Below the pieces are notes generated by a model. The model was not told where the DNA came from, searched no databases, and saw nothing but the letters and a program-made list of their open reading frames with translations. The translations under genes and the position numbers were made by a program. This document shows, piece after piece, positions 9,009 through 17,286 of a stretch of 37,399 nt of DNA; position 1 is the stretch's first letter; each line of letters begins with the position of its first letter. The DNA comes from Pseudomonadota bacterium (GTDB lineage: Bacteria; Myxococcota_A; UBA9042; GCA-2863065). The stretch covers positions 1 through 37,399 of the forward strand of contig SXOO01000131.1 of the NCBI GenBank assembly GCA_005776725.1. Direction: 5' to 3'.

Positions 9009-9554
9009 TTGACCGACACGCGCCGCTATCACGGAGAGGAGGAAGCGCTCGTCGCCGCGATAGGGAACGGAGACACCGCTGCGCTTGCAGCGCTGTACGA
9101 GCGACTGGCGGGCGTGGTCCTCGCCGTGGCCGAGCGCATCATCGGCGTCCGCCGGGAAGCGGAGGACCTCGTTCACGACGTGTTCCTCGAGCTCTGGCAG
9201 CACGCCGGCGAGTTCGATCCCTCCCGCGCCTCCGCTCGCACCTGGATCCTGGTCCGCACCCGGAGCCGTGCCCTCGACCGCAAGCGTTCGGTCCGCATCT
9301 CGCGCACCAGCCCGCTGGACGCGCTACCGGACTGGCCGGCGGCGGCACCTGAGGCCGAGAACGACGCGGAGCGCCTTCGCGTCGCGCTGGCCAGCCTCCC
9401 CACGGAGCAGCAGCAGGTGCTCCACCTCGCGTACTTCGAGGGGCTCTCGGCCACCGAGGTCGCTGCGACGCTGGGTGTCCCGGTCGGCACGGTGAAGTCA
9501 CGGATCGCTGGCGGTCGGCTGAAGCTGCGACGACAGCTCGGGGTGTCGTCATGA
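9009..9554 (+). CDS. ECF-family RNA polymerase sigma factor
   Basis: 181 residues from a TTG preceded by GGGGAG at 8999-9004. Region 2 (-10 recognition and core binding) is seen in EAEDLVHDVFLELWQ and RASARTWILVRTRSRALDRKR. Region 4 helix-turn-helix (-35 recognition) is seen in LPTEQQQVLHLAYFEGLS followed by EVAATLGVPVGTVKSRI. It is a standard ECF sigma factor length, with no extra domain. The reading frame stays open to 8811, but the upstream residues are Arg/Ser-rich and not family-like, so the shorter start was chosen. The stop overlaps the start of a cupin protein (ATGA), the usual arrangement of sigma and anti-sigma factor. Confidence 0.92.
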   Translation: MTDTRRYHGEEEALVAAIGNGDTAALAALYERLAGVVLAVAERIIGVRREAEDLVHDVFLELWQHAGEFDPSRASARTWILVRTRSRALDRKRSVRISRTSPLDALPDWPAAAPEAENDAERLRVALASLPTEQQQVLHLAYFEGLSATEVAATLGVPVGTVKSRIAGGRLKLRRQLGVSS

Positions 9555-10120
9555 GGCGCTCACTCCCCACAGAGCTCTTGGGCGTGGCAGCGGGCGTGGC
9601 GCTCCCCGAGGGGCTCCCGTCGGCCACGCCTCCCGCGGACCTCAGCGCCCGGGTGCTGGCGAGCGCCGCGGCCATGCCCCGGCTGGGTCGTTTCGCCGGC
9701 GCGGTGAGCGGTCTCTTGGGGATCGGCCACGCTCACGCGCTCGAGCTGCTCCGACACATCGACACCGCTGCGCGCTGGGAGGCCTCGCCGTGGCCCGGCG
9801 TGGCGCTCTATCACCTCGAGCCGCACCTCGGTGACGCGCCCATCGCCCGGGAGGCCATCACGGGCTTCGTCCGCCTGGGCGCGGGAGGGGGCTTCCCCGA
9901 TCACGAGCACCTCGGCGACGAGGTCGTGCTCATCGTGCAGGGGAGCTGCGACATGGAGGACGGCAGCGTCGCGCGCCCCGGAGACCTCGTCGCCCGCGCT
10001 CCCGGGACGCACCACGAGTTCGCGGCGCGCCCGGGACCGGACCTCGTGTACCTCGCGATCGTGCGCGGCGGCGTGCGCTTCGGTGAGATCGTCATGCGGC
10101 CCGGCACCCCCGACCTGTAG
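9551..10120 (+). CDS. ChrR-like cupin protein, probable anti-sigma or sensor partner
   Basis: 189 residues. The C-terminal half is a complete cupin: GGGFPDHEHLGDEVVLIVQG gives H118, H120 and E124, and PGTHHEF gives H154/H155, so a metal site is intact. In ChrR an N-terminal zinc domain with an HxxxCxxC-type motif binds the sigma factor; here the N-terminal 60 residues have no cysteine and no such motif. It overlaps the ECF sigma gene, so it is most likely the regulator of that sigma factor, but the inhibition mechanism would have to be zinc-independent. It could instead be a cupin sensor acting with an anti-sigma factor elsewhere. Confidence 0.78.
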   Translation: MRRSLPTELLGVAAGVALPEGLPSATPPADLSARVLASAAAMPRLGRFAGAVSGLLGIGHAHALELLRHIDTAARWEASPWPGVALYHLEPHLGDAPIAREAITGFVRLGAGGGFPDHEHLGDEVVLIVQGSCDMEDGSVARPGDLVARAPGTHHEFAARPGPDLVYLAIVRGGVRFGEIVMRPGTPDL

Positions 10121-10180
10121 GCCCCGTACAGCCCCCGTCGCCGCCGAGCTTTCGGCAGGCTCCGGGGTTCGCCTGGCTCG

Positions 10181-10209
10181 TTGACACTCGGTGTCACCTT
10201 CGGTAATGC
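10181..10209 (+). promoter_or_regulatory. Candidate promoter with overlapping operator palindrome
   Basis: TTGACA at 10181-10186 is followed after 17 bases by TAATGC at 10204-10209, 7 bases before the ATG at 10217. A perfect inverted repeat, TGACAC-TCG-GTGTCA, spans 10182-10196 and covers the -35 box, as expected for a repressor site. No Shine-Dalgarno sequence is present. Confidence 0.45.
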
Positions 10210-10216
10210 CGCGGGA

Positions 10217-11665
10217 ATGCGGCTACCCCAACATGGACTCTCGGCCGAGGCCCTCCTCGCCGCTCTCGACGACTTCAAGGCCAAGGACGTGTCCTGGAAG
10301 GACGGGCGAACCTGGGCCTACGTCTACGACCCGGGCCCGGAGGCCGACGCGCTGTCGAAGCAGGCCTACGTGCGCTTCCTGGGGGAGAACGCGCTCGACC
10401 CCACGGCGTTCCCCAGCGCGCTGCGCCTCGAGAACGAGGTGGTCTCGCTGCTCGCCAAGCACCTGAACGGCCCCCCCGGGACCGTCGGCAGCTTCACCAG
10501 CGGCGGCACCGAGAGCATCATCCTGGCGGTCAAGGCCGCGCGTGACGCGTGGCGGGCGGCGCACCCCTCCGACGAGCGGTCGCCCGCCGTGCTCATGGCC
10601 GAGACGGCGCACGCAGCCTTCCACAAGGCCGCGCACTACTTGGGGATTCGGACCCGCGTGGTCGCCGTGGATCCCGTCACCTTCCGCGCGGTGCCTGAGA
10701 CCCTGATCGCGGCCATGGACGACGCGACCTGCCTGGTCGTGGCTTCGGCCCCGCAGTACCCCCACGGCGTGATGGACCCGGTCGAGGCGATCGCCGCCGC
10801 GGCCGCCGAGCGGGGCCTCCGCTGCCACGTCGATGGCTGTGTCGGCGGCTTCATGTTGCCGTTCTTCCGGCGCCTCGGCGCCCCGATCCCGCCCTTCGAC
10901 TTCTCGGTGCCCGGCGTCACGTCGATCTCGGTCGACCTGCACAAGTACGGGTTCGCCCCGAAGGGCGCCTCGGTCGTATTGCACCGGTCCCCGGCGCTCC
11001 GAGCGGCGCAGTTCTACGCGTGCTCCACGTGGGCGGGATACACGATCATCAACCCCACGGTGCAGAGCACGCGCTCGGCTGGTCCCATGGCGGCGGCCTG
11101 GACGACGCTCAACTTCCTCGGGGACGACGGCTACATGGCGCTGGCCGCGAGGATGCGCGACGCCACGGCGCGCGTCCTCGCGGGGATCCGTGCGATCCCC
11201 GGGCTCGCGGTCATGGGCGAGCCCGACATGAACATGTTCGCCTTCACCACCACGGATGGCACGGGCGTCTTCCACATCGCCGACGAGATGAAGGTGCGCG
11301 GCTGGACCGTGCAACCCCAGCTCTCGTACGGCCCACACCGGGAAAACATCCACCTCTCCGTGAACGCCACGGCGCCGGAGCTCGTCGAGCCGATGCTCGC
11401 CGCGCTGCGCGAGAGCGTCGATGCCGCCCGCGCCCTGCCCTCCGGGCACCTCAAGGCGGCCATGTTGGCGCGTTATGGCGAGCTCACACCCGAGCGCGTG
11501 GACGAGCGAGTCTTCTTCGAGCTGATGATCCTGGCCGGCGTGAAGGGCCTGGACCTGCCAGAGCGTATGGCCGGCATCAACGAGGCCATCGACGCGCTCG
11601 CCCCGAAGGCGCGCGAGAAGCTGCTGCTGATGTTCGCGAACCTGCTCTACATGGCGCGCGGGTGA
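10217..11665 (+). CDS. Sphingosine-1-phosphate lyase-like PLP enzyme (group II decarboxylase fold)
   Basis: 482 residues. It has the pyridoxal-phosphate core of the S1P lyase/glutamate decarboxylase group: FTSGGTESI (residue about 93), HVDGCVGGF (Asp206 for the PLP ring nitrogen), and SVDLHKYGFAPKG with Lys243 as the Schiff-base lysine. The HKYGFAPKG form is characteristic of sphingosine-phosphate lyases, which split long-chain-base phosphates into a fatty aldehyde and phosphoethanolamine. A decarboxylase acting on another substrate is possible. No membrane anchor is visible, unlike the eukaryotic enzyme. The longest frame begins at a TTG at 10181, but that TTG is part of a -35 box; the ATG at 10217 gives a family-like N-terminus. 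The stop overlaps yggS (GTGA). Confidence 0.88.
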   Translation: MRLPQHGLSAEALLAALDDFKAKDVSWKDGRTWAYVYDPGPEADALSKQAYVRFLGENALDPTAFPSALRLENEVVSLLAKHLNGPPGTVGSFTSGGTESIILAVKAARDAWRAAHPSDERSPAVLMAETAHAAFHKAAHYLGIRTRVVAVDPVTFRAVPETLIAAMDDATCLVVASAPQYPHGVMDPVEAIAAAAAERGLRCHVDGCVGGFMLPFFRRLGAPIPPFDFSVPGVTSISVDLHKYGFAPKGASVVLHRSPALRAAQFYACSTWAGYTIINPTVQSTRSAGPMAAAWTTLNFLGDDGYMALAARMRDATARVLAGIRAIPGLAVMGEPDMNMFAFTTTDGTGVFHIADEMKVRGWTVQPQLSYGPHRENIHLSVNATAPELVEPMLAALRESVDAARALPSGHLKAAMLARYGELTPERVDERVFFELMILAGVKGLDLPERMAGINEAIDALAPKAREKLLLMFANLLYMARG

Positions 11666-12351
11666 GCCGAGCGGAGGAACAGCTCCGCCGCCTCCGAGAG
11701 GCAGAACGCGCCGCGGGCCGAGCGCCCGGCTCGGTGACCCTGGTGGGCGCCTCCAAGACGCGCACGGTCGAGGAGGTCCGAGCGGCCTGGCATGGCGGCA
11801 TTCGCCACTTCGGCGAGAACTACGCCCAGGAGCTCGAGGCCAAGGCCACGGCAATCCCAGAAGCCGGCTGGCACTTCATCGGCCACCTCCAGCGCAACAA
11901 GGCCCGAGTCGTCGCGAGTCTCGCCACCCGCCTCCACGCCCTCGACTCGGCGCGACTGGCCGACGCGCTCGCAGTAGAGCTCCGCCGTGTGGGGCGACGC
12001 CTGCCGGTGCTGATCGAGGTGAACGTCGCCGGTGAGGCGTCGAAGTCCGGCTGCCGGCCCGAGGACGTGCCCGCGATCATCGAGGCGGCCTGCCGCCACC
12101 CGGAGCTCGACCCGGATGGGCTGATGACCTTGCCCCCGGACGACGGCACCCCGGAGGTCTGGTTCTCGGCGCTGAGGTCGCTGCGGGACGAGGTGGCCGC
12201 GCGCATGGGCCGGCCTCTACCGGAGCTCAGCATGGGGATGAGCGGGGACCTGGAGGCGGCCGTGGCCTGCGGTGCCACCTTCGTCCGTGTGGGGACGGCC
12301 TTGTTCGGGCCCCGTGAGCGACGTCCGCGACCCGAGGGGACGGCATCCTGA
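11662..12351 (+). CDS. yggS: PLP homeostasis protein, YggS/PROSC family
   Basis: 229 residues from a GTG overlapping the previous stop. YggS-family proteins bind pyridoxal phosphate without catalysis and keep free PLP balanced in the cytoplasm. Visible motifs: LVGASKT with the PLP lysine at residue 32, HFGENYAQE, WHFIGHLQRNK, LIEVNVAGEASKSGC, GLMTLPP, SMGMSGDLEAAVACGATFVRVGTALFG. Length is typical. It is translationally coupled to a PLP enzyme, so the pairing may ensure cofactor supply for that lyase, which is an inference. yggS more often sits next to proC or cell-division genes. Confidence 0.95.
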   Translation: MSRAEEQLRRLREAERAAGRAPGSVTLVGASKTRTVEEVRAAWHGGIRHFGENYAQELEAKATAIPEAGWHFIGHLQRNKARVVASLATRLHALDSARLADALAVELRRVGRRLPVLIEVNVAGEASKSGCRPEDVPAIIEAACRHPELDPDGLMTLPPDDGTPEVWFSALRSLRDEVAARMGRPLPELSMGMSGDLEAAVACGATFVRVGTALFGPRERRPRPEGTAS

Positions 12352-12423
12352 ACACCTTCAGCGGTCGCACTCCCGCACGACCACCAGGCGAAGCCCACCC
12401 ACCACGGACGAGCGAGGTGTCCG

Positions 12424-12906
12424 ATGACGAACGTTGAGTCCGAGCTGTTCTGGGAGCTCTCTGCCGAGCTGGAGCGCGACGACCCACGCGTCCACGAAGG
12501 CACCATCATGAGCGGGCGGTGCCTCCGGTTGTGGGTGTTGGGCCCGAGCGCGCCCCCCTCCCCCTCCGACACTGCGCACGAGAGCTCTCCCCCGCCACGC
12601 GTCAGCAGCCGCCCCATGCAGGGTGAGTTCCTGGCGCTCGTGGACTACAAGGGCAGCGGCCTCGTGGTGAAGCTCACCAAGGCCCGCGTGCAGGCGCTGA
12701 TCGCCTCTGGCGTCGGACGCGAGTTTGGGCCAGCAGGGCGGGTCTTCTCCGAGTGGGTGGCGGTGCCCACGCCGGACCGCGCCCTGTGGAAGGCACTGCT
12801 CGAGGAGGCGAGGGATCTGGCGGCGGCGGGGACCGGCCCGAGCAGCGCTCAGAGGCGCACGCGCTCCACCGCGGCGCCCGCCCGCAGGCCCCGACACCCC
12901 AAGTAG
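12424..12906 (+). CDS. TfoX N-terminal-domain-like small protein
   Basis: 160 residues from an ATG preceded by GAGGTG. The central part (GEFLALVDYKGSGLVVKLT, REFGPAGRVFSEWVAVP, LWKALLEEARDLA) resembles the TfoX-N/YjbR-like small alpha-beta domain, found in competence regulators and in many solo proteins of unknown role. A proline/serine-rich insert sits inside the domain near residues 42-65 and the tail is basic (RRTRSTAAPARRPRHPK). The assignment is by eye and moderate. It is separate from yggS by 72 bases and not coupled. Confidence 0.55.
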   Translation: MTNVESELFWELSAELERDDPRVHEGTIMSGRCLRLWVLGPSAPPSPSDTAHESSPPPRVSSRPMQGEFLALVDYKGSGLVVKLTKARVQALIASGVGREFGPAGRVFSEWVAVPTPDRALWKALLEEARDLAAAGTGPSSAQRRTRSTAAPARRPRHPK

Positions 12907-13130
12907 CGGCGATTTCAGACGGGTTGTTCGGCCCCCCTCGCGGGCAACGGGCTGTATTGGGACGGCTCGTAGTGGACGCCAAGAAAGGGGGCTGTCCGAC
13001 GTCGCGGATTGAAATCGCTTCAACGGCGAACCCCGCTGTTACGTGGTCTACGGTCGCAGACGCGCGATCCGGCGGCATCGGCCACTCGTACTGTGCTTTG
13101 GGGCGCTGTCGTTGGAGACGGAGGTGTGAG

Positions 13131-13886
13131 TTGACGAATCGACTGCAGGTACTTGTGGGCCTCGCGCTGACCTTGTGCGCGGCGTGTAGCTCGCCCAGCA
13201 CGGACGAGCCGACCGAGGCGGATACGGACGGCGCCGGAGGAGGCCTCGATGGCGCATCGGACGCCCGGCCAACGGCGGAGGACACGAACAGCTCGGCTGA
13301 AGACACCGGCACCGCTGGCTCGAGCGACACGCCGCAGCCGGGCGACCTGAGCGGCGAGGAGCCACCGGACGCACGGAATGTCCCCAGTGATACGGAGACT
13401 CCCGACGCCAAGGTCGACGTCAAGGTCGACGTGAAGGATCCCAGCGACGCGCCGGACAGCGACGACCCGAGCGACGCGGCGAGCGACGTCGGGGGCGGCC
13501 AGCCCACCCTCGACGACCCGTGGACTCCGGCAACCATGGCATTCAAGGAGGATCTCTGCGCGAACGAGCAGTGCGTGGAGGTCCACCGTCTCGCGCAGGG
13601 CGGTCACCTCGGCGGCGCACAGATCGTCGTGGTGGAGGTGCCGGGTCTCGACGACGCCGTCTCGCAGTGGCAGCGATGCGTCTTCTCCGTGATGGGATGC
13701 ACCGAGGGCGGAGGCGCCTTTGCCGGCTGCGTCGCCGCCGCCGACTGTCCCTCTCCCTGCAAGTCAGCCTTCGCGGGGAAGGCCGCGGGGAAGACCCTCG
13801 ATGAGCAGCTGACCGCCTTCGAGGCGGTCTTCGTCGACGAGGACGCCCCGTGCCGCGCGTCGGACTCCGCTGAGGTGACGCCATGA
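13131..13886 (+). CDS. Lipoprotein with acidic stalk and cysteine-rich C-terminal domain
   Basis: 251 residues from a TTG with a strong ribosome site (GGAGG at 13120-13124, six-base gap). The signal peptide ends in LTLCAAC, a lipobox. Residues about 25-125 are disordered and rich in Asp, Ser, Thr and Pro, with the small repeat VDVKVDVK. The C-terminal 120 residues contain nine cysteines, many in close pairs (CANEQC, CPSPC), and no recognised fold. It overlaps the next gene (ATGA), so it is likely co-expressed with the large secreted protein and may anchor or partner it. Function unknown. Confidence 0.75.
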   Translation: MTNRLQVLVGLALTLCAACSSPSTDEPTEADTDGAGGGLDGASDARPTAEDTNSSAEDTGTAGSSDTPQPGDLSGEEPPDARNVPSDTETPDAKVDVKVDVKDPSDAPDSDDPSDAASDVGGGQPTLDDPWTPATMAFKEDLCANEQCVEVHRLAQGGHLGGAQIVVVEVPGLDDAVSQWQRCVFSVMGCTEGGGAFAGCVAAADCPSPCKSAFAGKAAGKTLDEQLTAFEAVFVDEDAPCRASDSAEVTP

Positions 13887-16800
13887 GCCGCCCTCTCGGC
13901 TTTGCCCTTCTCCTCGCCGCGCTCCCTGCTCTGGCGTGGGACACGAAAGAGGATCCGAAGGTCCAGTGGCACAGCCCCTACCTGAACCTCGGAGCGCCGA
14001 ACGAGCATGCCTTCATCGCGGACGCGCACCTCGCCGCTATTGGCGCGGGGGCTGTGACCCAGACGGGCGCCTACGGGACCGACGGCGCGTCTGCGTTTCG
14101 GATGTTCGACCTCACGGCGTCGATGGAGCCCCGCGACACCTATGGGCTCGATCCACGCGGCGACGATCCCAAGACGCTGATCGAGGAGCGTATCCTGCCG
14201 CCGCCATCGAGCTTCGCGGGGCTCCCCGACTGGAGCTACGGCCTCTACGACTGGATCAACAAGAACACGCTGTGCCCCGTGCTCCCGGCGGACGTGGCCA
14301 GCTCCGCGCTGCCGGGCGGGCTACTCGCGGGACTCAACGGCACGCTCTGTCACGCGTTCTTCGGCTGGATGGGTGCTCTCAACGCCAATCACTTCGGCTC
14401 GCAGGCCACGCTCACCTACCAGCGCCTGCACGCGCTCGCGCTCACCCTGGCCGTGCGCGCGGCGGAGTTCCGGAACGCGCTCGACCCGTCGGATCAGGCG
14501 GCCTGGCGGGACTTCATCATCGAGGCCGAGCTCGAGGCCCTGGCAGTGGAGGGCTATGCCCAGCACTTCCTCCAGGACCGCTGGTCGATGGGCCACATGT
14601 GGGAGCGCTGGGGACCGTCCGACTTCTCCTCGCTCCAATCGAAGTCGATCCTGGAGAACCTGCTGGTCGCCTCCTACTCCGGCCTCGTACACGGCGCCGA
14701 GAGTGTGTTGCTGAAGCTGGGCGTCGCTGCGTCCGACGCGCCCGATCCGATGTGTTCGCCCGACATATCGGGGAGCTCGGTGCTTCCGGTCGAATATGTC
14801 GCGCCGGGCGGGGGGATCGTGCCGGGTGTGGGCGACTATCGCTTCGCTGACATGCAGGCGGGCCAGTTCATGGGGCTCCCGATGAACGTCGCCACCCAGC
14901 GGAGCGCGCTCGAGGACTGCGGGCAGCGCGGATGGGCGGAGGTCATCCAGGCCTTCGGCCCCGCCGGTGGCCCCTACGGCGAGCTTGAGCTGCCCGCGCT
15001 CGCCGTCCCGGTCGAGCCCCCCGGGCCGGCGTGTTTCGCACCCTACGCCACGAACGAGGCCATGCGCCGCGGCGCCGACACGGGATTCTTCAACCTTGGG
15101 GCCACCACCCTCATTGGGCTCGTCACCGACACCTCGCCGGTTTTGGCGCTTCTCACGGGACGCACGGCCCGAACCGTCGTGTCGTGGCGCATCTTCAAAG
15201 AGACGCTGCTCGATCCGAAAGGCACGAGCCTCGCGAAAGGCGCCATCGGCCGGCTGGGCCCCTCCGATCCCGGTAGCGCGTTTCAGGAGGTGGCCGATCA
15301 CGTCGAGCCGGTGGACCTCGACAGCCTGCCCCTCATCGCGCCCCTCTACACCGCCGGCGGGCTTCGGCCGGGACGCGATCGCCGCACGTGGTTCGGCTTC
15401 TTCAACCGCGCCCACACCGACTACTGGTGTCAGAACCTCGCGGAGACCCTGACCGAGCTGCGGGCGTCTGACGAGGACGTCGACCATGAGGTCTGCGCCT
15501 ACCTCGCCACCCGCGCTTACGCCGGGACCGACACCACCTACGCGGGCCCGCGCGCCGAGGCGTCCACGATCGACGGCATTGCCGCAAACCCCATCTGTTC
15601 CTACTTCGGGGTCACCTCCACAACGGATCCTGAGGTGGTCCCGGTGCGACTCCACCCCGGCTACGTTCATGCGCCGGGCGAGATGGCTCCGCACGGGCAC
15701 TCGCTCGCGAGCGTGCAGGCATGGTGCGATCGGGTTCCCGTCGTCGACGTGGACAACGAAGACGTGTCCGCGACGCTGTTCGGAAGCTCGGGCGGGACGG
15801 TGACCATCACGGGCCGGCACTTCGGCAAGGAGGGCAGTATCGCCATCGGCTCGAGCACCTTCTCCAGCCTCGAGGTCAGCTCCTGGACCGACGGCGCCAT
15901 CCAGCTGGTGTTCGACGCGGACGCGCTACCGGTAGGCGACTACTCCATCGTCGTCACCCGGACGAAGGGCCAGGACGGCGCCCCGAGCCTCGGGGTCCAG
16001 GTGGGCGCCGCCGTCCTCCGCGTCGCCGAGCTGACCTGCGAGTACGAGATGGGGGAGGCGAACGAGTGCGTCCCCGGAACCATCACCGTGAACGGCGACG
16101 CGGATCTCGCGAAGCTGGAAGGCCTCGATTGTATTGGCGGAACGCTCAACCTCACCGCGGTGACCAACCTCTCCGGCGTCACGCTGCCCCGCCGCATCGA
16201 CGGCGTCCTCCGCATCAAGCAGAGCGCCATGCAGGGCGTCGTGGACCTCTCCGGATTGGAGAGCGTCGACACGATCGAGATCCTCTCCAACTCCTTCGTC
16301 ACCGCCGTCAGAGCGCCCGACCTCCTCATCGCCAACAAGGTCACCCTCAAGGGCCCTGCCCTCGTTAGCGTCGAATTGCCTAAGCTGACGTGCGTGGGCG
16401 AGACCCTGGACGTGGTCGCGTTCGGCGAAACGCCAATCCTGCTCGGGTCACTACGCCAAGCCGGGATCTTGATCGTCCTGGCCTCCGCCGAGGTCGACCT
16501 GCACTCGCTCCAGAAGCTCGGCTATCCGCAGGTCAACTCCGGACTCGAGTCGCGGCTCACCATCAGCTCCGCGGGCGGTCCGGGCGCCTGTCCATCCGGC
16601 GTGCTCGACCTGCCTTCGCTGGTCGAGGCCGGCACACGCCTGCGCCTGACCGAGGCTCCTTGCCAGACTCTCAGCTTGTCGAAGCTGACCAAGGGCATCT
16701 CGCTGGAGGTGGCCGGAATGAACTACCTCACGCAGCTCAAGCTGGGCGCGCTCTCCCAGCTGGGGGGACCCGGCGTCGCTGGCGCCCTCACGATCTCCAG

Positions 16801-16999
16801 CAACCCACTCCTGCCCACGTCCCAGGCAGAGGGCGTGTATGAGCAGGTCTGTGGCTCCTTTGGCTTCTATCCGATCGGCGGACAGCCGTACGTCTACATC
16901 GCGAGCAACGCGGGCTGCAAAACAGCGCTCGGCGAGCCCACCTTCTGCGACCAATCGACGTGCACGCAAGCGTGTACATGCACACACTTCACGTATTGA
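13883..16999 (+). CDS. Large secreted multidomain protein: hydrolase-like domain, TIG domain, receptor-L-like repeats
   Basis: 1038 residues. The signal peptide is MSRPLGFALLLAALPALAW. Residues about 20-600 form a domain resembling zinc-dependent phospholipase C/S1-P1 nuclease folds: an N-terminal WHSPYLNLGAPNEHAF and the cluster HFLQDRWSMGH (H228, D232, H238). About residues 625-710 are an IPT/TIG beta-sandwich (GGTVTITGRHFGKEGSI). About residues 715-1010 show beta-helix repeats like receptor L domains (LDCIGGTLNLTAVTNL, VELPKLTCVGETLDVV). The tail is cysteine-rich (CDQSTCTQACTC). It probably acts outside the cell on a surface or lipid substrate; the enzymatic reading is tentative because the full zinc ligand set was not located. 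It is co-transcribed with the upstream lipoprotein. Confidence 0.75.
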   Translation: MSRPLGFALLLAALPALAWDTKEDPKVQWHSPYLNLGAPNEHAFIADAHLAAIGAGAVTQTGAYGTDGASAFRMFDLTASMEPRDTYGLDPRGDDPKTLIEERILPPPSSFAGLPDWSYGLYDWINKNTLCPVLPADVASSALPGGLLAGLNGTLCHAFFGWMGALNANHFGSQATLTYQRLHALALTLAVRAAEFRNALDPSDQAAWRDFIIEAELEALAVEGYAQHFLQDRWSMGHMWERWGPSDFSSLQSKSILENLLVASYSGLVHGAESVLLKLGVAASDAPDPMCSPDISGSSVLPVEYVAPGGGIVPGVGDYRFADMQAGQFMGLPMNVATQRSALEDCGQRGWAEVIQAFGPAGGPYGELELPALAVPVEPPGPACFAPYATNEAMRRGADTGFFNLGATTLIGLVTDTSPVLALLTGRTARTVVSWRIFKETLLDPKGTSLAKGAIGRLGPSDPGSAFQEVADHVEPVDLDSLPLIAPLYTAGGLRPGRDRRTWFGFFNRAHTDYWCQNLAETLTELRASDEDVDHEVCAYLATRAYAGTDTTYAGPRAEASTIDGIAANPICSYFGVTSTTDPEVVPVRLHPGYVHAPGEMAPHGHSLASVQAWCDRVPVVDVDNEDVSATLFGSSGGTVTITGRHFGKEGSIAIGSSTFSSLEVSSWTDGAIQLVFDADALPVGDYSIVVTRTKGQDGAPSLGVQVGAAVLRVAELTCEYEMGEANECVPGTITVNGDADLAKLEGLDCIGGTLNLTAVTNLSGVTLPRRIDGVLRIKQSAMQGVVDLSGLESVDTIEILSNSFVTAVRAPDLLIANKVTLKGPALVSVELPKLTCVGETLDVVAFGETPILLGSLRQAGILIVLASAEVDLHSLQKLGYPQVNSGLESRLTISSAGGPGACPSGVLDLPSLVEAGTRLRLTEAPCQTLSLSKLTKGISLEVAGMNYLTQLKLGALSQLGGPGVAGALTISSNPLLPTSQAEGVYEQVCGSFGFYPIGGQPYVYIASNAGCKTALGEPTFCDQSTCTQACTCTHFTY

Positions 17000-17118
17000 C
17001 GGCGCCACCTGGACCATCCGACTCTCCCCGTCGAGGACTCGGCGCGGACAAGCGCTCGGGGCCCAGTCATCGTCGGTCGCGCCCAATGGAAGGCGGTTCG
17101 GCGCGAGAGCGCAGGATC

Positions 17119-17266
17119 GGTCTCGTGCGCTCCGGCGCTCGATGGACGCGTCGTTGTCGCGCACGCCGAAGCGCACCTGGCCCGCATCCAGGTCGTAGTG
17201 TCCGCCCGCGAAACCGGTTCGCATTTCTTGCCCCCGGCGAGGCTCGGAGTCTGGATCTGACGCAGG
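17119..17266 (-). pseudogene. Decayed Rhs-family core fragment
   Basis: Reading the minus strand from 17266 down, the translation contains FAGGHYDLDAGQVRFGVRDND then ERRSARD, the hallmark end of the Rhs/YD-repeat core (family form FAGGLYDPDTGLVRFGARDYD, then GRWTSKDPI). After SARD, one missing C turns DPIL into DRSC, a single-base deletion. Nothing else of an Rhs protein remains, so this is a relic of about 40-50 codons. It lies in the 287-base gap between two plus-strand secreted-protein genes. Confidence 0.65.
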
Positions 17267-17274
17267 AGGCTCGC

Positions 17275-17280
17275 TACGCT
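17275..17280 (+). promoter_or_regulatory. Candidate -10 element of the HExxH lipoprotein gene
   Basis: TACGCT at 17275-17280 lies six bases before the ATG at 17287, with no clear ribosome binding site in the normal window. No good -35 box was found at 16-18 bases. Confidence 0.3.
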
Positions 17281-17286
17281 CCTGAC

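Noticed and set aside
10181..10183. TTG as start codon of the S1P-lyase-like gene
   Set aside because: The TTG is the first part of TTGACA, a -35 box with a -10 element at the right distance; the ATG at 10217 fits the family N-terminus.
12909..13018. A 110-base segment bounded by a 9-bp inverted repeat (GCGATTTCA / TGAAATCGC), possible miniature mobile element
   Set aside because: The inverted repeat is short, does not extend, and no target-site duplication or second copy is seen in the window.
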